64,000 bases of DNA from Asticcacaulis biprosthecium C19 (lineage in GTDB: Bacteria; Pseudomonadota; Alphaproteobacteria; Caulobacterales; Caulobacteraceae). Under the pieces are notes generated by a model. It saw nothing but the letters and a program-made list of their open reading frames with translations. It was not told where the DNA came from and searched no databases. The position numbers and the translations under genes were made by a program. Shown one piece after another: positions 1-8,332 of this stretch (the first letter of the stretch is position 1; each line of letters begins with the position of its first letter). The stretch is taken from positions 344,985 to 408,984 of the forward strand of contig NZ_GL883078.1 in assembly GCF_000204015.1 (NCBI RefSeq), read 5' to 3'.

Positions 1-206
1 CTGTTGTCGGAGGCGATCCGGCCGTCTTCGATTTCCACCAACACCTTTGTGAGCGCCGTGGCGACATTCGATGCCGCGGCCGCCCACCGCTCGAACGGCA
101 CTGACTTGGTACCGAACAACGTCTTTTCCTGCGCCGAGATCAGGACGTCTTCGCCATCCTGGTCAAAGCAAAAGACAATGGATTTGGAAGGCTTAGTGGT
201 GAACAT
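1..206 (-). CDS. zorD: ZorD N-terminus, partial (Zorya type I), runs off the window
   Basis: An open frame starts with ATG at 206-204 inside a TAATG overlap with the zorC stop and stays open for 68 codons to the window edge. The visible peptide begins MFTTKPSKSIVFCFDQDGED. In Zorya type I the fourth gene, directly after zorC, encodes the large SNF2-type helicase/nuclease ZorD that acts on DNA once the ZorAB motor is triggered. No helicase motif lies in the visible part, so the identity rests on gene order and the translational overlap. The forward-strand frame covering the same bases is a shadow. Confidence 0.72.
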   Translation of the reverse strand, partial: MFTTKPSKSIVFCFDQDGEDVLISAQEKTLFGTKSVPFERWAAAASNVATALTKVLVEIEDGRIASDN

Positions 207-1600
207 TATCGGCCAAAGCGCTTCGGAACCCAGGAGTATTGCTGCGTCGAAAAGCCGGTTTCGACATCGACTATCCGGGCAATCTTTCTCTGCCAGGTGA
301 AGTTATCGGACCCGTGGTGCGACCCGTCGATCAGGCCACACATCAACTCTTGAGCATCATAGTGGTGCTTATACAGCCGGGGAACCATTGGGCTGTTCGA
401 TGGCCAGATATTATATTTCCCGTTGTGGCTCCATTCTGCAATGGTCAGATCGCCTATCTTCATGATGAGCGCAGCATGGCTTTGTGACTTGCCGGTGAGT
501 GTGGCGAAACCCAAGGCCGCTCCGCCGCCCGTTGTTCTCGCGACATGCCTGGCCTGAGATGCCCCGTTAGCACCGAACGCTACCCAGGCCTCACTGATGT
601 AGCCTTGCTCAAGGTAGGAAGTCCAAAATGGACGGCGAAACGCCCACATGTACATTTCATTTGGCGAGAGAACCTGGTCAATGATGTCGAAAAACTGGTA
701 CACGGAGGCTCGGGTGAGCCAGCGCATCAGCACGTTATAGGCGTCGGCGGCCTGGCTCTTTACCCTGGCCCATCTCGCCGGCTTGACGCGCGGATCACCA
801 GCAAAGGACTCGAGTTCGGCCAGAAGGGCTACCTTGTGCGCTGCATCTGGTTCAGATGATTGCCAGGGCATCAGAAGGGCCGAAACATAGGCGGGGAATG
901 CTTTTTCATAGCCAAAGCGATCGCCGCGCCGCGCCCATTCCATCAGCCGGCGCTGTTGCCCCGGCGCCATAGTTGAGCGACTGGCCGAAACGATGATACA
1001 TGCCGCGGCAAACGCAGCCTCACCCAGGCTTCCAGTTAGAATGGTGTCGCTCAGCCCCAAGTCCTCAAAGACTTCGCGAACAGGCGCTTGGCTGGCCAAA
1101 ATATGGATGGCGAGCTTGGCGGGCGCCTCTTCGGCGTTGAACAGGGCATAGGTTTCTGACCGGTCCCGCCAGGCCCAGTTCCATTGCATCACCTGCTGGT
1201 CAAGCCAGTTGGCAACAGCGACACAGCCCGGCTTTGATGGGTTGTAGTGCTCCAAATATTGATAGATCAGAATGCGTGTGGCTGACTTTTGCGCCCGCGT
1301 AGCCAGCTCCGATAACAAGGCCGCTGTGACCGTGGGATCATCGATAAACGGCCGAGGTTCATCGAAAAAACCGTAGGGGCATTGACGCATCTCGGCCGGG
1401 CTAACGCTGGCTAGGGCGTTGTTGGATACGCGGTCAACAAAACGCGCCTGAAGTTCAGCCACGTCTAGGCCCTTGGGTGTCCCTGAACCGAAGTCTGGCA
1501 AGGCTTTGACGGCTTTGCGCATCTGGATGGGCTCGACATCTCTGACGCGGACAGACCAGCGGAAGTCTTTCGGCGAGGTGACCGCATCCCTGAGGCTCAT
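206..1600 (-). CDS. zorC: Zorya protein ZorC (EH-signature domain)
   Basis: A 464-residue soluble protein, third gene of the Zorya type I operon. ZorC is known as a DNA-binding EH-signature protein that works with ZorD downstream of the ZorAB membrane complex. The C-terminal third shows the Glu/His signature that names the family (AEWSHNGKYNIW, around residues 388-399), followed by a conserved FTWQRKIARIV segment near residue 434. Its ATG overlaps the zorB stop (ATGA, 1597-1600) and its stop overlaps the zorD start, so the four genes are translationally coupled. Length is slightly below that of the E. coli type I protein. The identification depends on the C-terminal signature plus position; the N-terminal half has no motif I can name. 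Confidence 0.88.
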   Translation of the reverse strand: MSLRDAVTSPKDFRWSVRVRDVEPIQMRKAVKALPDFGSGTPKGLDVAELQARFVDRVSNNALASVSPAEMRQCPYGFFDEPRPFIDDPTVTAALLSELATRAQKSATRILIYQYLEHYNPSKPGCVAVANWLDQQVMQWNWAWRDRSETYALFNAEEAPAKLAIHILASQAPVREVFEDLGLSDTILTGSLGEAAFAAACIIVSASRSTMAPGQQRRLMEWARRGDRFGYEKAFPAYVSALLMPWQSSEPDAAHKVALLAELESFAGDPRVKPARWARVKSQAADAYNVLMRWLTRASVYQFFDIIDQVLSPNEMYMWAFRRPFWTSYLEQGYISEAWVAFGANGASQARHVARTTGGGAALGFATLTGKSQSHAALIMKIGDLTIAEWSHNGKYNIWPSNSPMVPRLYKHHYDAQELMCGLIDGSHHGSDNFTWQRKIARIVDVETGFSTQQYSWVPKRFGR

Positions 1601-2355
1601 TGGTGTAAACCCGTGTCGTCCTGAATTTTCTTGACCTCTTCACCAGGCGGAGCTGCCATCAAGATCCGCAGGTCGATGCGACGGTTCATAGCTTTAGAGG
1701 CGGCATCCGTCTCCGGATTGGCGGGACGTTTGTCGCCATAGCCGCTGATGCTGAGAACGCTCTGATTAGTCGGCCCAGACTTCAGGTTTTCCAGCTGCGG
1801 CTCAACCGAGGTCAGGCGGGCATAGGTGTTGGAAGCGCGCTTAACCGAAAGTTCGAGATTGTTGTTGATGCCGGGGCGCCCAGCGAAGGGAGTCGTGTCA
1901 GTATGCCCCTCGATAAACAAAGCTTCCACCTTGATGGAAGCGCTGGTGGGTGAGCATGAGGGTGATCTTGGCTCGTAGTTGGTATAGCACGGTATTACCT
2001 TGTACAGCGCCTTCGCCAAATACTCGGCCGTCGTCCGGCCAGACGGTGTCAAGGCGTCCTCGCCGCTATCGAACAACGAGCTTGCCGGCAAACGGAGAAT
2101 GCCGCTCTCCTGCACGATGATTACCTTAAGCTTTGGATCGCTTTTCTTCAGCTCATCCCTCAACTGGGTCAGGATCTGGGTTCGCTCCTGGTTGGAAGCT
2201 TTCCGGCTGTCGGACTCCTTGCGGAACTGCAAGGCGTAATACATCATCAGAATGATGAAGATGAACACCAGGCCAACCATCATGTCCGTCATGGACACGA
2301 AGTAGTTTTCTTCCTCGACATGCTCGGTGAAATGCTCGTCGTCAGAGGCTATCAT
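1597..2355 (-). CDS. zorB: Zorya protein ZorB (MotB-like, OmpA domain)
   Basis: A 252-residue stator protein of the Zorya inner-membrane ion-driven motor. A short cytoplasmic N-terminus precedes one membrane helix at about residues 25-43. The helix is headed by Asp24 in SMTDMMVGLVF, the position of the ion-binding aspartate in MotB-type proteins. The C-terminal half is an OmpA/MotB peptidoglycan-binding domain with the motif FIEGHTDTTPF near residue 148 and NRRIDLRI near residue 226. The ATG overlaps the zorA stop (2352-2355). ZorB is known to form a pentameric ZorA/dimeric ZorB complex that senses envelope perturbation by phage. Confidence 0.93.
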   Translation of the reverse strand: MIASDDEHFTEHVEEENYFVSMTDMMVGLVFIFIILMMYYALQFRKESDSRKASNQERTQILTQLRDELKKSDPKLKVIIVQESGILRLPASSLFDSGEDALTPSGRTTAEYLAKALYKVIPCYTNYEPRSPSCSPTSASIKVEALFIEGHTDTTPFAGRPGINNNLELSVKRASNTYARLTSVEPQLENLKSGPTNQSVLSISGYGDKRPANPETDAASKAMNRRIDLRILMAAPPGEEVKKIQDDTGLHQ

Positions 2356-4340
2356 CGACCGGCCTCCACCCTGTTTTGTTTCTTAAGCTCATCGGCCAGT
2401 TCGGCGATGGCTTCGGAATTTTCCTTGAGGGGTTCCAGAACCCCGCCCAGACGACTGACGGCCTTGCCCATCTCGGCGTCGAAGGCCTGGGAGAAGGTTT
2501 CAAAGGTTTTCATCGAGTTGGACAGTTGCTCTTTCATTTCATTCAGCACGCCCTCCAGGGATTTGTCGACGCCGTCAAAGCGGGAGCGATAGCTGGTCCA
2601 GGCCTCTGTCGCCGACGCCTGTGTCTCCTCGATGCCGTCAACCAGTTCTTGCATCGACTTCAGTGCCTCGACGGCTGATTTTTCGCTTTCATCCAACTTT
2701 GCTGCAATCCGCGTGGCGGCCTCTTGCAGCGCCTTGGCGGCATTGGCCACCGGCGTTGCCGCGGTCGCAAATCCGCCCGCCGCGTCGGCCATCGAGGACG
2801 CTGCCGATCGCGCCCCGTCAGCGGTGTTCATGAAGGCCTCGGCCGTGCTGGAGGCATGACGTTCGCTCTTTTCGATAGCGGTAGCCAGAGCGGCGATCCT
2901 GAGCGCGGCACTCTCAACGGCGTCCGAAATCGACTTACCGGCGTCGGCGAAGGACTTGCTGGAGTCCTCGATCGCCGCCCGCACCAGCGCCTGGGCTTCC
3001 TTTGCCGCCGAGGTCATGGCATCGCCCATCTGGGCCTGAAGATCGCCGGCGACCTTGGTGCCGGCATCCTGGAGCGATTGCACGGCACCGGCCATGGCGG
3101 CCTGGGTCTGCTGATTGGCCGCTTCGAACCCGGCCATGGTCAGTTGCAGGAGGTCGGCCTGCTGTTTGCGCGCAGCATCGGCGTCCTGGGTAATGGCCGC
3201 GCCAATTTCGCCGACCTGACTGGTCAGGCCGGAAAAGGCTTCGCGAATGTCCTGGGCGGCCTGGGCGAAGTCGGCACCGGCTGCCCTGATTTGTCGGGCG
3301 GCGTCCTCGCCTGAGCCCTGTACGTGCTCAGACAGGCCGGCCAGTTGCTCGCCCAGATTTGCGAGTGTCTTGGCCAGTTCGCCCAATTGACCGCTGGCTG
3401 CGCCTTCGATGGCCTTGCCGACGCCGTCGCCTAGGGATTTGGAAAGACTTTCGCTCATCGAGTCGATGGAGGTGTGCAGAGCCCCCAGGGAGGCCTGCAT
3501 CGGGCTCATCACCGCCTGGAACTGCTGGCCGACCTGTTCGCCGATCGACAGGGCTAGGTCGGTATTGAACTTCTCCAACTGTGTCGACTGGCGCTTGAGC
3601 TCGTCGAGCTGTTGGACGGCCAGCAATTGGGCCGGGACATACATCAGGCCCTTTTCCAGAAGGTCGCAGAGCCGGTTGACCTCGGTGTTCAGGCGCCGGG
3701 TCATGTTGTTTTCGGCAAACCGCAGCATCAGGGACGCAGCCAGGCCGGCGATGGAACTGAAGAACTTGGCGGCAGCGACGTTTAGCAGGCCCTGGAGTGC
3801 CGCTTGCTGCTGCTTCACGGTGCTGTCGGCCACCATGCCTTCGGACGCCGTGTGCAAGGCCACGACAATACCGATAAAGGTCAAGATCAATCCGATACCA
3901 ACAAAGGTGTTGGACCAGAAGATCAACTCCCTGGGCTGAGGGATAACCCGGACAAAGAAGGCGCTGGGCCGCGCAGTATTGAGGATGGGGTTCTTGGTCT
4001 CATCGACAATGGTCTTGTGAAACTCCTGCCAGGCGCGCACCAGCGGTTCTGCCCCTGGAGCGCGATCATTCATGGCCTGGCTGACTTCGCCAAAGGCGTT
4101 AGCGAAGGCATTTCGCGCCGCCTCGGGGTCCGACTGGTCACCCAAGGCTTGCTCGAGCGCCTGTCGCCGCAGCAAAACCGCTGAGTGGAAGGGCTTCAAG
4201 CGCCGGCTGGCGCGAACCCAGAGAAAGACAGCGCTCCCCATTATTACCGGGAGGAGGATGAGCGGTGCAACGAATTCCTTTTTGAAGAAGAAGCCTAAAA
4301 TGCCGAATATGATATCTAAAATAGGCTTATCCCAAGTCAT
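2352..4340 (-). CDS. zorA: Zorya protein ZorA (MotA/ExbB-type channel with long tail)
   Basis: A 662-residue inner-membrane motor subunit. Predicted membrane helices lie near residues 22-42, 141-163 and 188-208; the last two form the MotA/TolQ/ExbB channel core (FWSNTFVGIGLILTFIGIVV and AAAKFFSSIAGLAASLML). From about residue 250 to the end the sequence is Ala/Gln/Glu/Lys-rich heptad-like helix. This matches the long cytoplasmic tail of ZorA that is required for signalling to the cytosolic effectors. It is the first Zorya gene. The 141-base gap separating it from the UvrD gene upstream is the largest gap in the leftward gene run and is a likely place for a separate Zorya promoter. Confidence 0.93.
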   Translation of the reverse strand: MTWDKPILDIIFGILGFFFKKEFVAPLILLPVIMGSAVFLWVRASRRLKPFHSAVLLRRQALEQALGDQSDPEAARNAFANAFGEVSQAMNDRAPGAEPLVRAWQEFHKTIVDETKNPILNTARPSAFFVRVIPQPRELIFWSNTFVGIGLILTFIGIVVALHTASEGMVADSTVKQQQAALQGLLNVAAAKFFSSIAGLAASLMLRFAENNMTRRLNTEVNRLCDLLEKGLMYVPAQLLAVQQLDELKRQSTQLEKFNTDLALSIGEQVGQQFQAVMSPMQASLGALHTSIDSMSESLSKSLGDGVGKAIEGAASGQLGELAKTLANLGEQLAGLSEHVQGSGEDAARQIRAAGADFAQAAQDIREAFSGLTSQVGEIGAAITQDADAARKQQADLLQLTMAGFEAANQQTQAAMAGAVQSLQDAGTKVAGDLQAQMGDAMTSAAKEAQALVRAAIEDSSKSFADAGKSISDAVESAALRIAALATAIEKSERHASSTAEAFMNTADGARSAASSMADAAGGFATAATPVANAAKALQEAATRIAAKLDESEKSAVEALKSMQELVDGIEETQASATEAWTSYRSRFDGVDKSLEGVLNEMKEQLSNSMKTFETFSQAFDAEMGKAVSRLGGVLEPLKENSEAIAELADELKKQNRVEAGR

Positions 4341-4481
4341 TCCAACCCCATGGTTCGCAGTTGTGCTGGCAGCAAAGGGCTACCGGTCGAACATCATCAA
4401 AATGCGCGCTTGCCCGTTTTCTTAGCCGAGAATTTCGCGTTCAACCAGTCATTGAATAACGAGAAAGGATAACGCTGATCT
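4341..4481 (-). promoter_or_regulatory. Gap upstream of zorA, possible separate promoter
   Basis: This is the only gap above about 100 bases in the leftward defence gene run. It is AT-rich compared with the flanking genes, and no stable hairpin with a T-run is visible. Its position between the UvrD gene and zorA makes it the likely site of a Zorya-specific promoter. This is inference from spacing only; I do not see a clear -35/-10 pair. Confidence 0.3.
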
Positions 4482-6563
4482 CTAGAAATCGCCCAGAAAC
4501 TCCGACGCTGGTTCAACGCCACAGACCAGCAGATGATCGCGGGCCCGGGTGCAGGCGACGTACAGCAGGTGCCGTTCGGTGGTGTAGACCTCCTCAAGGT
4601 CCGCCTGATCGCTTACCGTCTCGATGCGCGTCTGGTTGGGGATGACCTCGTCGTCGCAGGCCATGACCGCGACGGCGCGGAACTCCAGCCCCTTGGCGAA
4701 ATGCATGGTGCTGAGATTAAGCCGTCCGGGCTCCACGGCCGAGCGATCGTCCAACTCTGTTGCATCCAGTCCCGCGGCTCTGGCCACCTTGCGCGCCCGG
4801 ACCATTTCGGCGTCGGAGCGGACAAAGATAGCGATCTCATGGGCAGCAATACCCTGTGCCAGGCGCTGCGAGACCCAGGCCGCCACCCCCTGCGTTTCGG
4901 CGACTTCGGTGTCGAAGGCGCGAACCTCGGGGGCGGGACCTTCGAACAGCGACACGGTACCCTTGCGGCCTTCGCGATTGCCGTCGACATCGGTGACCGC
5001 GTTCGGCAACAGTCGATCCGCCATCTCGCGGATCTGCTGCGAGGTACGGTAGTTGATGCGCAGCGTAAACGACCGCCCGCGGACATCCAGCCCCAGGGCC
5101 TTCCACGAAAACGGTTGTTGGAAGATGCGCTGTCCCATATCGCCCGCCAGGAACAGGGCGTTGTCGGCGACACCCACGGCTTGGGCCAGGAAACGCGCCT
5201 CGGCGACGCCCAGGTCCTGGGCTTCGTCGACGACGGCGAAATCATAAGGTTTTCTGGCGCTACCGTTGAAGTGGCTGGTAAGACGCCCAAAGACGTCGGC
5301 CCAGGTGACCAGCTTGCGGTCGTCCAGGGATGCCCGGACCTTTTCGAAGATCGCCCACAGGATTTCCCGCTGGCGCCCGCCGATCCGCGTCTTTCGCCCC
5401 AGCCGGGTGACATCGCGATAGGCCTCCCAATCGCCCAATTGCCAGGCATCGACGACGTCGGACCATTCGTTGACAAGGAAGGCTGGCGAGAACTTGTGGC
5501 CCTCGACCTCGCCGGCGGCCTTGATCAGCCAGGTCCGCACCTGTGCCGATGAGGCCAGGTTGGGCTGACCGAAGTTTGCGGCATAGAGATCATAGCCGAC
5601 GGCGGCAAAGGCCTTGACATCGATACACGACGTCAGCTCGCTGTCGCTGCCGACCAAGAGTTTCAGACGGGCATTGAGGGCGTGGGCAAGGCCCTTCGAG
5701 AAAGTGGTCAGCAGGACGCGCTTACCCGGATGCTGACGGACCAGGTGGACGGCGCGATGCAGGGCGACTATGGTCTTGCCGGTGCCGGCCGAGCCCGAAA
5801 CGCGGACTGGGCCGGAAAAATCTCTCGACACCAGCGCTTCCTGGTCCGGGTGCAGGAAGGTGGCCCATTTTTCCCAAGGGAAGTCGAGCGCGCGCTGCAG
5901 ATCTTCGGTGCTGGCGACCAGGTGAAAGCGGCGTTGGGCGTCGGGGTGGGCAAAGCCGTCTTCGGCAGCTGGGGCGGCAGCGGGCGCCGGGGCGGGTTTG
6001 GGCGCCTCGGCCGGCTCACCAACCACCAGGCTTAACAGCGCCTCCTGCGCCTCCTGGGGCAGGTGGCTCAGCAAATCGAACAGGCTGTCTTCGGTGGCCT
6101 TGCGGACATCCTCGACCCAGTCCTCGGGCACGCCCAGGGCCATGACTTCGAACTTGCGCAGATTGTCGAACAGACTGGGCTTGGGTGGCATCGATGTCGC
6201 CGCCGCATGGGCGTAGATGTCGGCATCCTCGATGCGCTCGCGGATCTGGACCAACTGCATGGCGCCCGTCATCGGGTGCCGGTCCATGCGCCGCTTTTCC
6301 GCCCAGCGGTAGGCATCGTCATGGTGATCGACATAGGCGAGCAGGAAACTGGCCGCCGTCTTGTGGACGATCAGACGGATGTCGCCATTGACGCGCACCG
6401 ACCAGAAGTTTTCATCCTTGCTGCGGTCGATACGATGAAACGACAGGCCGGGCGCTGCCGGGTTCATCTGCAGGTCAAAGGCCGTGGTTTTGACCGCCTT
6501 CTGTTCCTGCGAGGTCAGGCGGGCCAGGCTGTCGGTAAAGGTGTCGGCAATGCGGAATTCCAT
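4482..6563 (-). CDS. UvrD/Rep-family helicase with RelE/ParE-like N-terminal domain
   Basis: A 693-residue fusion. Residues 1-95 resemble a RelE/ParE-superfamily mRNA interferase fold (SFHRIDRSKDENFWSVRVNG then DIRLIVHKTAASFLLAYVDH). A Pro/Ala-rich linker runs from about 183 to 205. An SF1 helicase follows, with Walker A GSAGTGKT at 256-263, a DEAQD Walker B in FAVVDEAQDLG and the motif VI-like YVACTRARDHLLV near the C-terminus. SF1A helicases of this kind unwind DNA 3' to 5' and are frequent in defence islands, for example with nuclease partners in the Gabija and Zorya neighbourhoods. The ATG directly follows the PLD-nuclease stop, so the two are probably co-translated and may form one system. 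Whether the toxin-like domain cleaves RNA or only binds is unknown; no antitoxin gene is adjacent. Confidence 0.85.
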   Translation of the reverse strand: MEFRIADTFTDSLARLTSQEQKAVKTTAFDLQMNPAAPGLSFHRIDRSKDENFWSVRVNGDIRLIVHKTAASFLLAYVDHHDDAYRWAEKRRMDRHPMTGAMQLVQIRERIEDADIYAHAAATSMPPKPSLFDNLRKFEVMALGVPEDWVEDVRKATEDSLFDLLSHLPQEAQEALLSLVVGEPAEAPKPAPAPAAAPAAEDGFAHPDAQRRFHLVASTEDLQRALDFPWEKWATFLHPDQEALVSRDFSGPVRVSGSAGTGKTIVALHRAVHLVRQHPGKRVLLTTFSKGLAHALNARLKLLVGSDSELTSCIDVKAFAAVGYDLYAANFGQPNLASSAQVRTWLIKAAGEVEGHKFSPAFLVNEWSDVVDAWQLGDWEAYRDVTRLGRKTRIGGRQREILWAIFEKVRASLDDRKLVTWADVFGRLTSHFNGSARKPYDFAVVDEAQDLGVAEARFLAQAVGVADNALFLAGDMGQRIFQQPFSWKALGLDVRGRSFTLRINYRTSQQIREMADRLLPNAVTDVDGNREGRKGTVSLFEGPAPEVRAFDTEVAETQGVAAWVSQRLAQGIAAHEIAIFVRSDAEMVRARKVARAAGLDATELDDRSAVEPGRLNLSTMHFAKGLEFRAVAVMACDDEVIPNQTRIETVSDQADLEEVYTTERHLLYVACTRARDHLLVCGVEPASEFLGDF

Positions 6564-7601
6564 TCACGAAATTCTTTCGTTTGCTTCCGCTTCCTTCAAA
6601 TATTCCCGCTTGCATTCTACCCAAAACTCTCTGGTCAAACGAAGGCGCATTTTATTGAACCAAGGTTCTTTGTATTCAAGATTTATAAGCTCAAAGAATT
6701 CCGGCCGTTCGAGAGTTGCAAAAAATGATCTGATGAAAATCTCATCCACTTCAAAAGGTTCCAGAGACTTGTCGTCGGAGGGGAATACAGAGTCCCGATA
6801 CTCACCAGGCTCATCATTGTCATCATCACGAAATGTCTTCTCGAAAAACATTCCAGGCTTAAACCAATAGGGCTTTCGGCCCTTTTTTATCGTATTCGAC
6901 TTATTCATGTACCAGAACATTGCCCACGAAGCGTTCGTCAGGATTTTTTTGTCGTGCTCGTTCTCTACTTCCATGCTGTTGTTGATGAGCGTGTTGATTT
7001 TTTCGTCACTCTCCTCCCCGACCAAGCCCAACTTGGCCTTTACCGACTCAATGTTGTTCACGGGGTTTCGAACTTGAAGTGACCAAGTCAAAAGAGGCAG
7101 GTCACTTGCCTCTACATCAAAGTGCGCAAAAGAAAATACTGGTTGGGGAGGACGCCTGTCCCAAAGAACTTTTGCTCTTGATAAGTCGGCATCCGAGATT
7201 TCCAGGGCATCGTCCCAGAGAGTTTCAAACCAAGCATCAATGGCGGCGGTTTTTTTTACGACAACTCCCGCTTCTAGCCAGGTCTCTGCAACGTTCTCAC
7301 TTCCCAGGCCATTTGTAGAAACATTGGCAGAACCGATAATCGCGGTTTGATCTCCAATATAGACTTTTGCATGAAGGCCGGGGCTATGGCGAACGTTTTC
7401 CAGCTTTAGTTTTTCGATCGTGTATGGATTTGTGCCATTGGACGTCAGGTTGCAAATTACCCGGAAATCACCTTGCCCTTTGTTAGGCAAACGCAATTCC
7501 GCGCCGTTTCCCCAGAATGCGACAGCATGACAACCGCCCGACTCCGCCAAAAGCTTGCTAATTTCCGCCGACAACTCCGCCCCGGCTAAAAACTTTGACA
7601 T
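6564..7601 (-). CDS. Phospholipase D-fold nuclease (single HKD motif)
   Basis: About 345 residues. I start it at the ATG at 7601 because GGGAGG lies at good spacing just upstream; an in-frame ATG at 7637 is less likely. One HxKx4D motif is visible in LHAKVYIGDQTAIIGSANV (near residue 94), followed by the SAN-x-S-x-x-G pattern typical of PLD-superfamily nucleases such as Nuc and BfiI. A single HKD motif implies a dimeric active site. The gene is clearly more AT-rich than both neighbours, suggesting separate acquisition, although its stop abuts the helicase start. A PLD nuclease paired with a UvrD helicase fits a DNA-degrading defence module; the pairing is inference. Confidence 0.85.
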   Translation of the reverse strand: MSKFLAGAELSAEISKLLAESGGCHAVAFWGNGAELRLPNKGQGDFRVICNLTSNGTNPYTIEKLKLENVRHSPGLHAKVYIGDQTAIIGSANVSTNGLGSENVAETWLEAGVVVKKTAAIDAWFETLWDDALEISDADLSRAKVLWDRRPPQPVFSFAHFDVEASDLPLLTWSLQVRNPVNNIESVKAKLGLVGEESDEKINTLINNSMEVENEHDKKILTNASWAMFWYMNKSNTIKKGRKPYWFKPGMFFEKTFRDDDNDEPGEYRDSVFPSDDKSLEPFEVDEIFIRSFFATLERPEFFELINLEYKEPWFNKMRLRLTREFWVECKREYLKEAEANERIS

Positions 7602-7670
7602 CCTGCTGCCTCCCATTTCATCGCATTTTGTACTCAACTATAGGGGTATTTTTTCGCCTAAGGCAACCTA

Positions 7671-8321
7671 TTACGTTGCAGCATCGCCCGACAGATACGC
7701 GTCGATGATGGGTGATCTGATGTGGTAGTAGTATATTCCATAGTGACCGTCGTTTTCGTCTTCCTCATCATGGTGGGACATGTAATCCCACTCCCACCAG
7801 AAGGTGTCAGGGTCGGGCTTTTCCCAGATGTCCAGAAGCGCCTTGTAGAATGTCGCAACCAGCTTCATGCGCGGCAAACGCAGGTGACAGTCCAGCTTCG
7901 TTTCATCGGTGCACCACCGTTCCCAGATAGTGAACAGGACAAAGTCAGGATCAGGATCAGAGGCGACCGCGAAACGCAGCAGCCAGCCTTCCGGATAAAT
8001 CAACTCATACGTCAACTCTCCGGTCGCCACGCGTTCCAGCCACGCCTTGATATCCTCAAACGGATCGTTGACCTGGCTGAGCGGCAATGTGACGGACTGA
8101 TCATCGAAGGTGATGATGCAGTCGATGCACCCGACCTCAGGCGGCGTGAAGACAATATCAAAACACGCGACCTCCCGGGCCGGTTCCGGCGCAGGCCCGG
8201 GATCCTTTCGCCAGTCCAGGCTTTCCGTAACGGATGCCTGCATCGCAGGCCCGGCTTTCGGATCGTCGCTTTCCAGGGTCATGACGACCCTGCCCTCATA
8301 GATGATCTCAGTCTTGGCCAT
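7671..8321 (-). CDS. Hypothetical protein in defence operon
   Basis: A 216-residue acidic protein that I cannot assign. It has no signal peptide or membrane helix. The N-terminus (MAKTEIIYEGRVVMTLESDD) looks beta-rich, and the C-terminal part is rich in Trp, Tyr, His and Asp (WEWDYMSHHDEEDENDGHYG). It lies 11 bases downstream of the methyltransferase stop and 69 bases upstream of the nuclease start on the same strand, so it is likely transcribed with both. An immunity, inhibitor or specificity-accessory role is possible but there is no direct evidence. Confidence 0.7.
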   Translation of the reverse strand: MAKTEIIYEGRVVMTLESDDPKAGPAMQASVTESLDWRKDPGPAPEPAREVACFDIVFTPPEVGCIDCIITFDDQSVTLPLSQVNDPFEDIKAWLERVATGELTYELIYPEGWLLRFAVASDPDPDFVLFTIWERWCTDETKLDCHLRLPRMKLVATFYKALLDIWEKPDPDTFWWEWDYMSHHDEEDENDGHYGIYYYHIRSPIIDAYLSGDAAT

Positions 8322-8332
8322 GCCGACCTCCG

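Noticed and set aside
4..300. 98-codon plus-strand frame at the window start
   Set aside because: It lies opposite the zorC end and zorD start, which form a coherent operon with overlap of start and stop.
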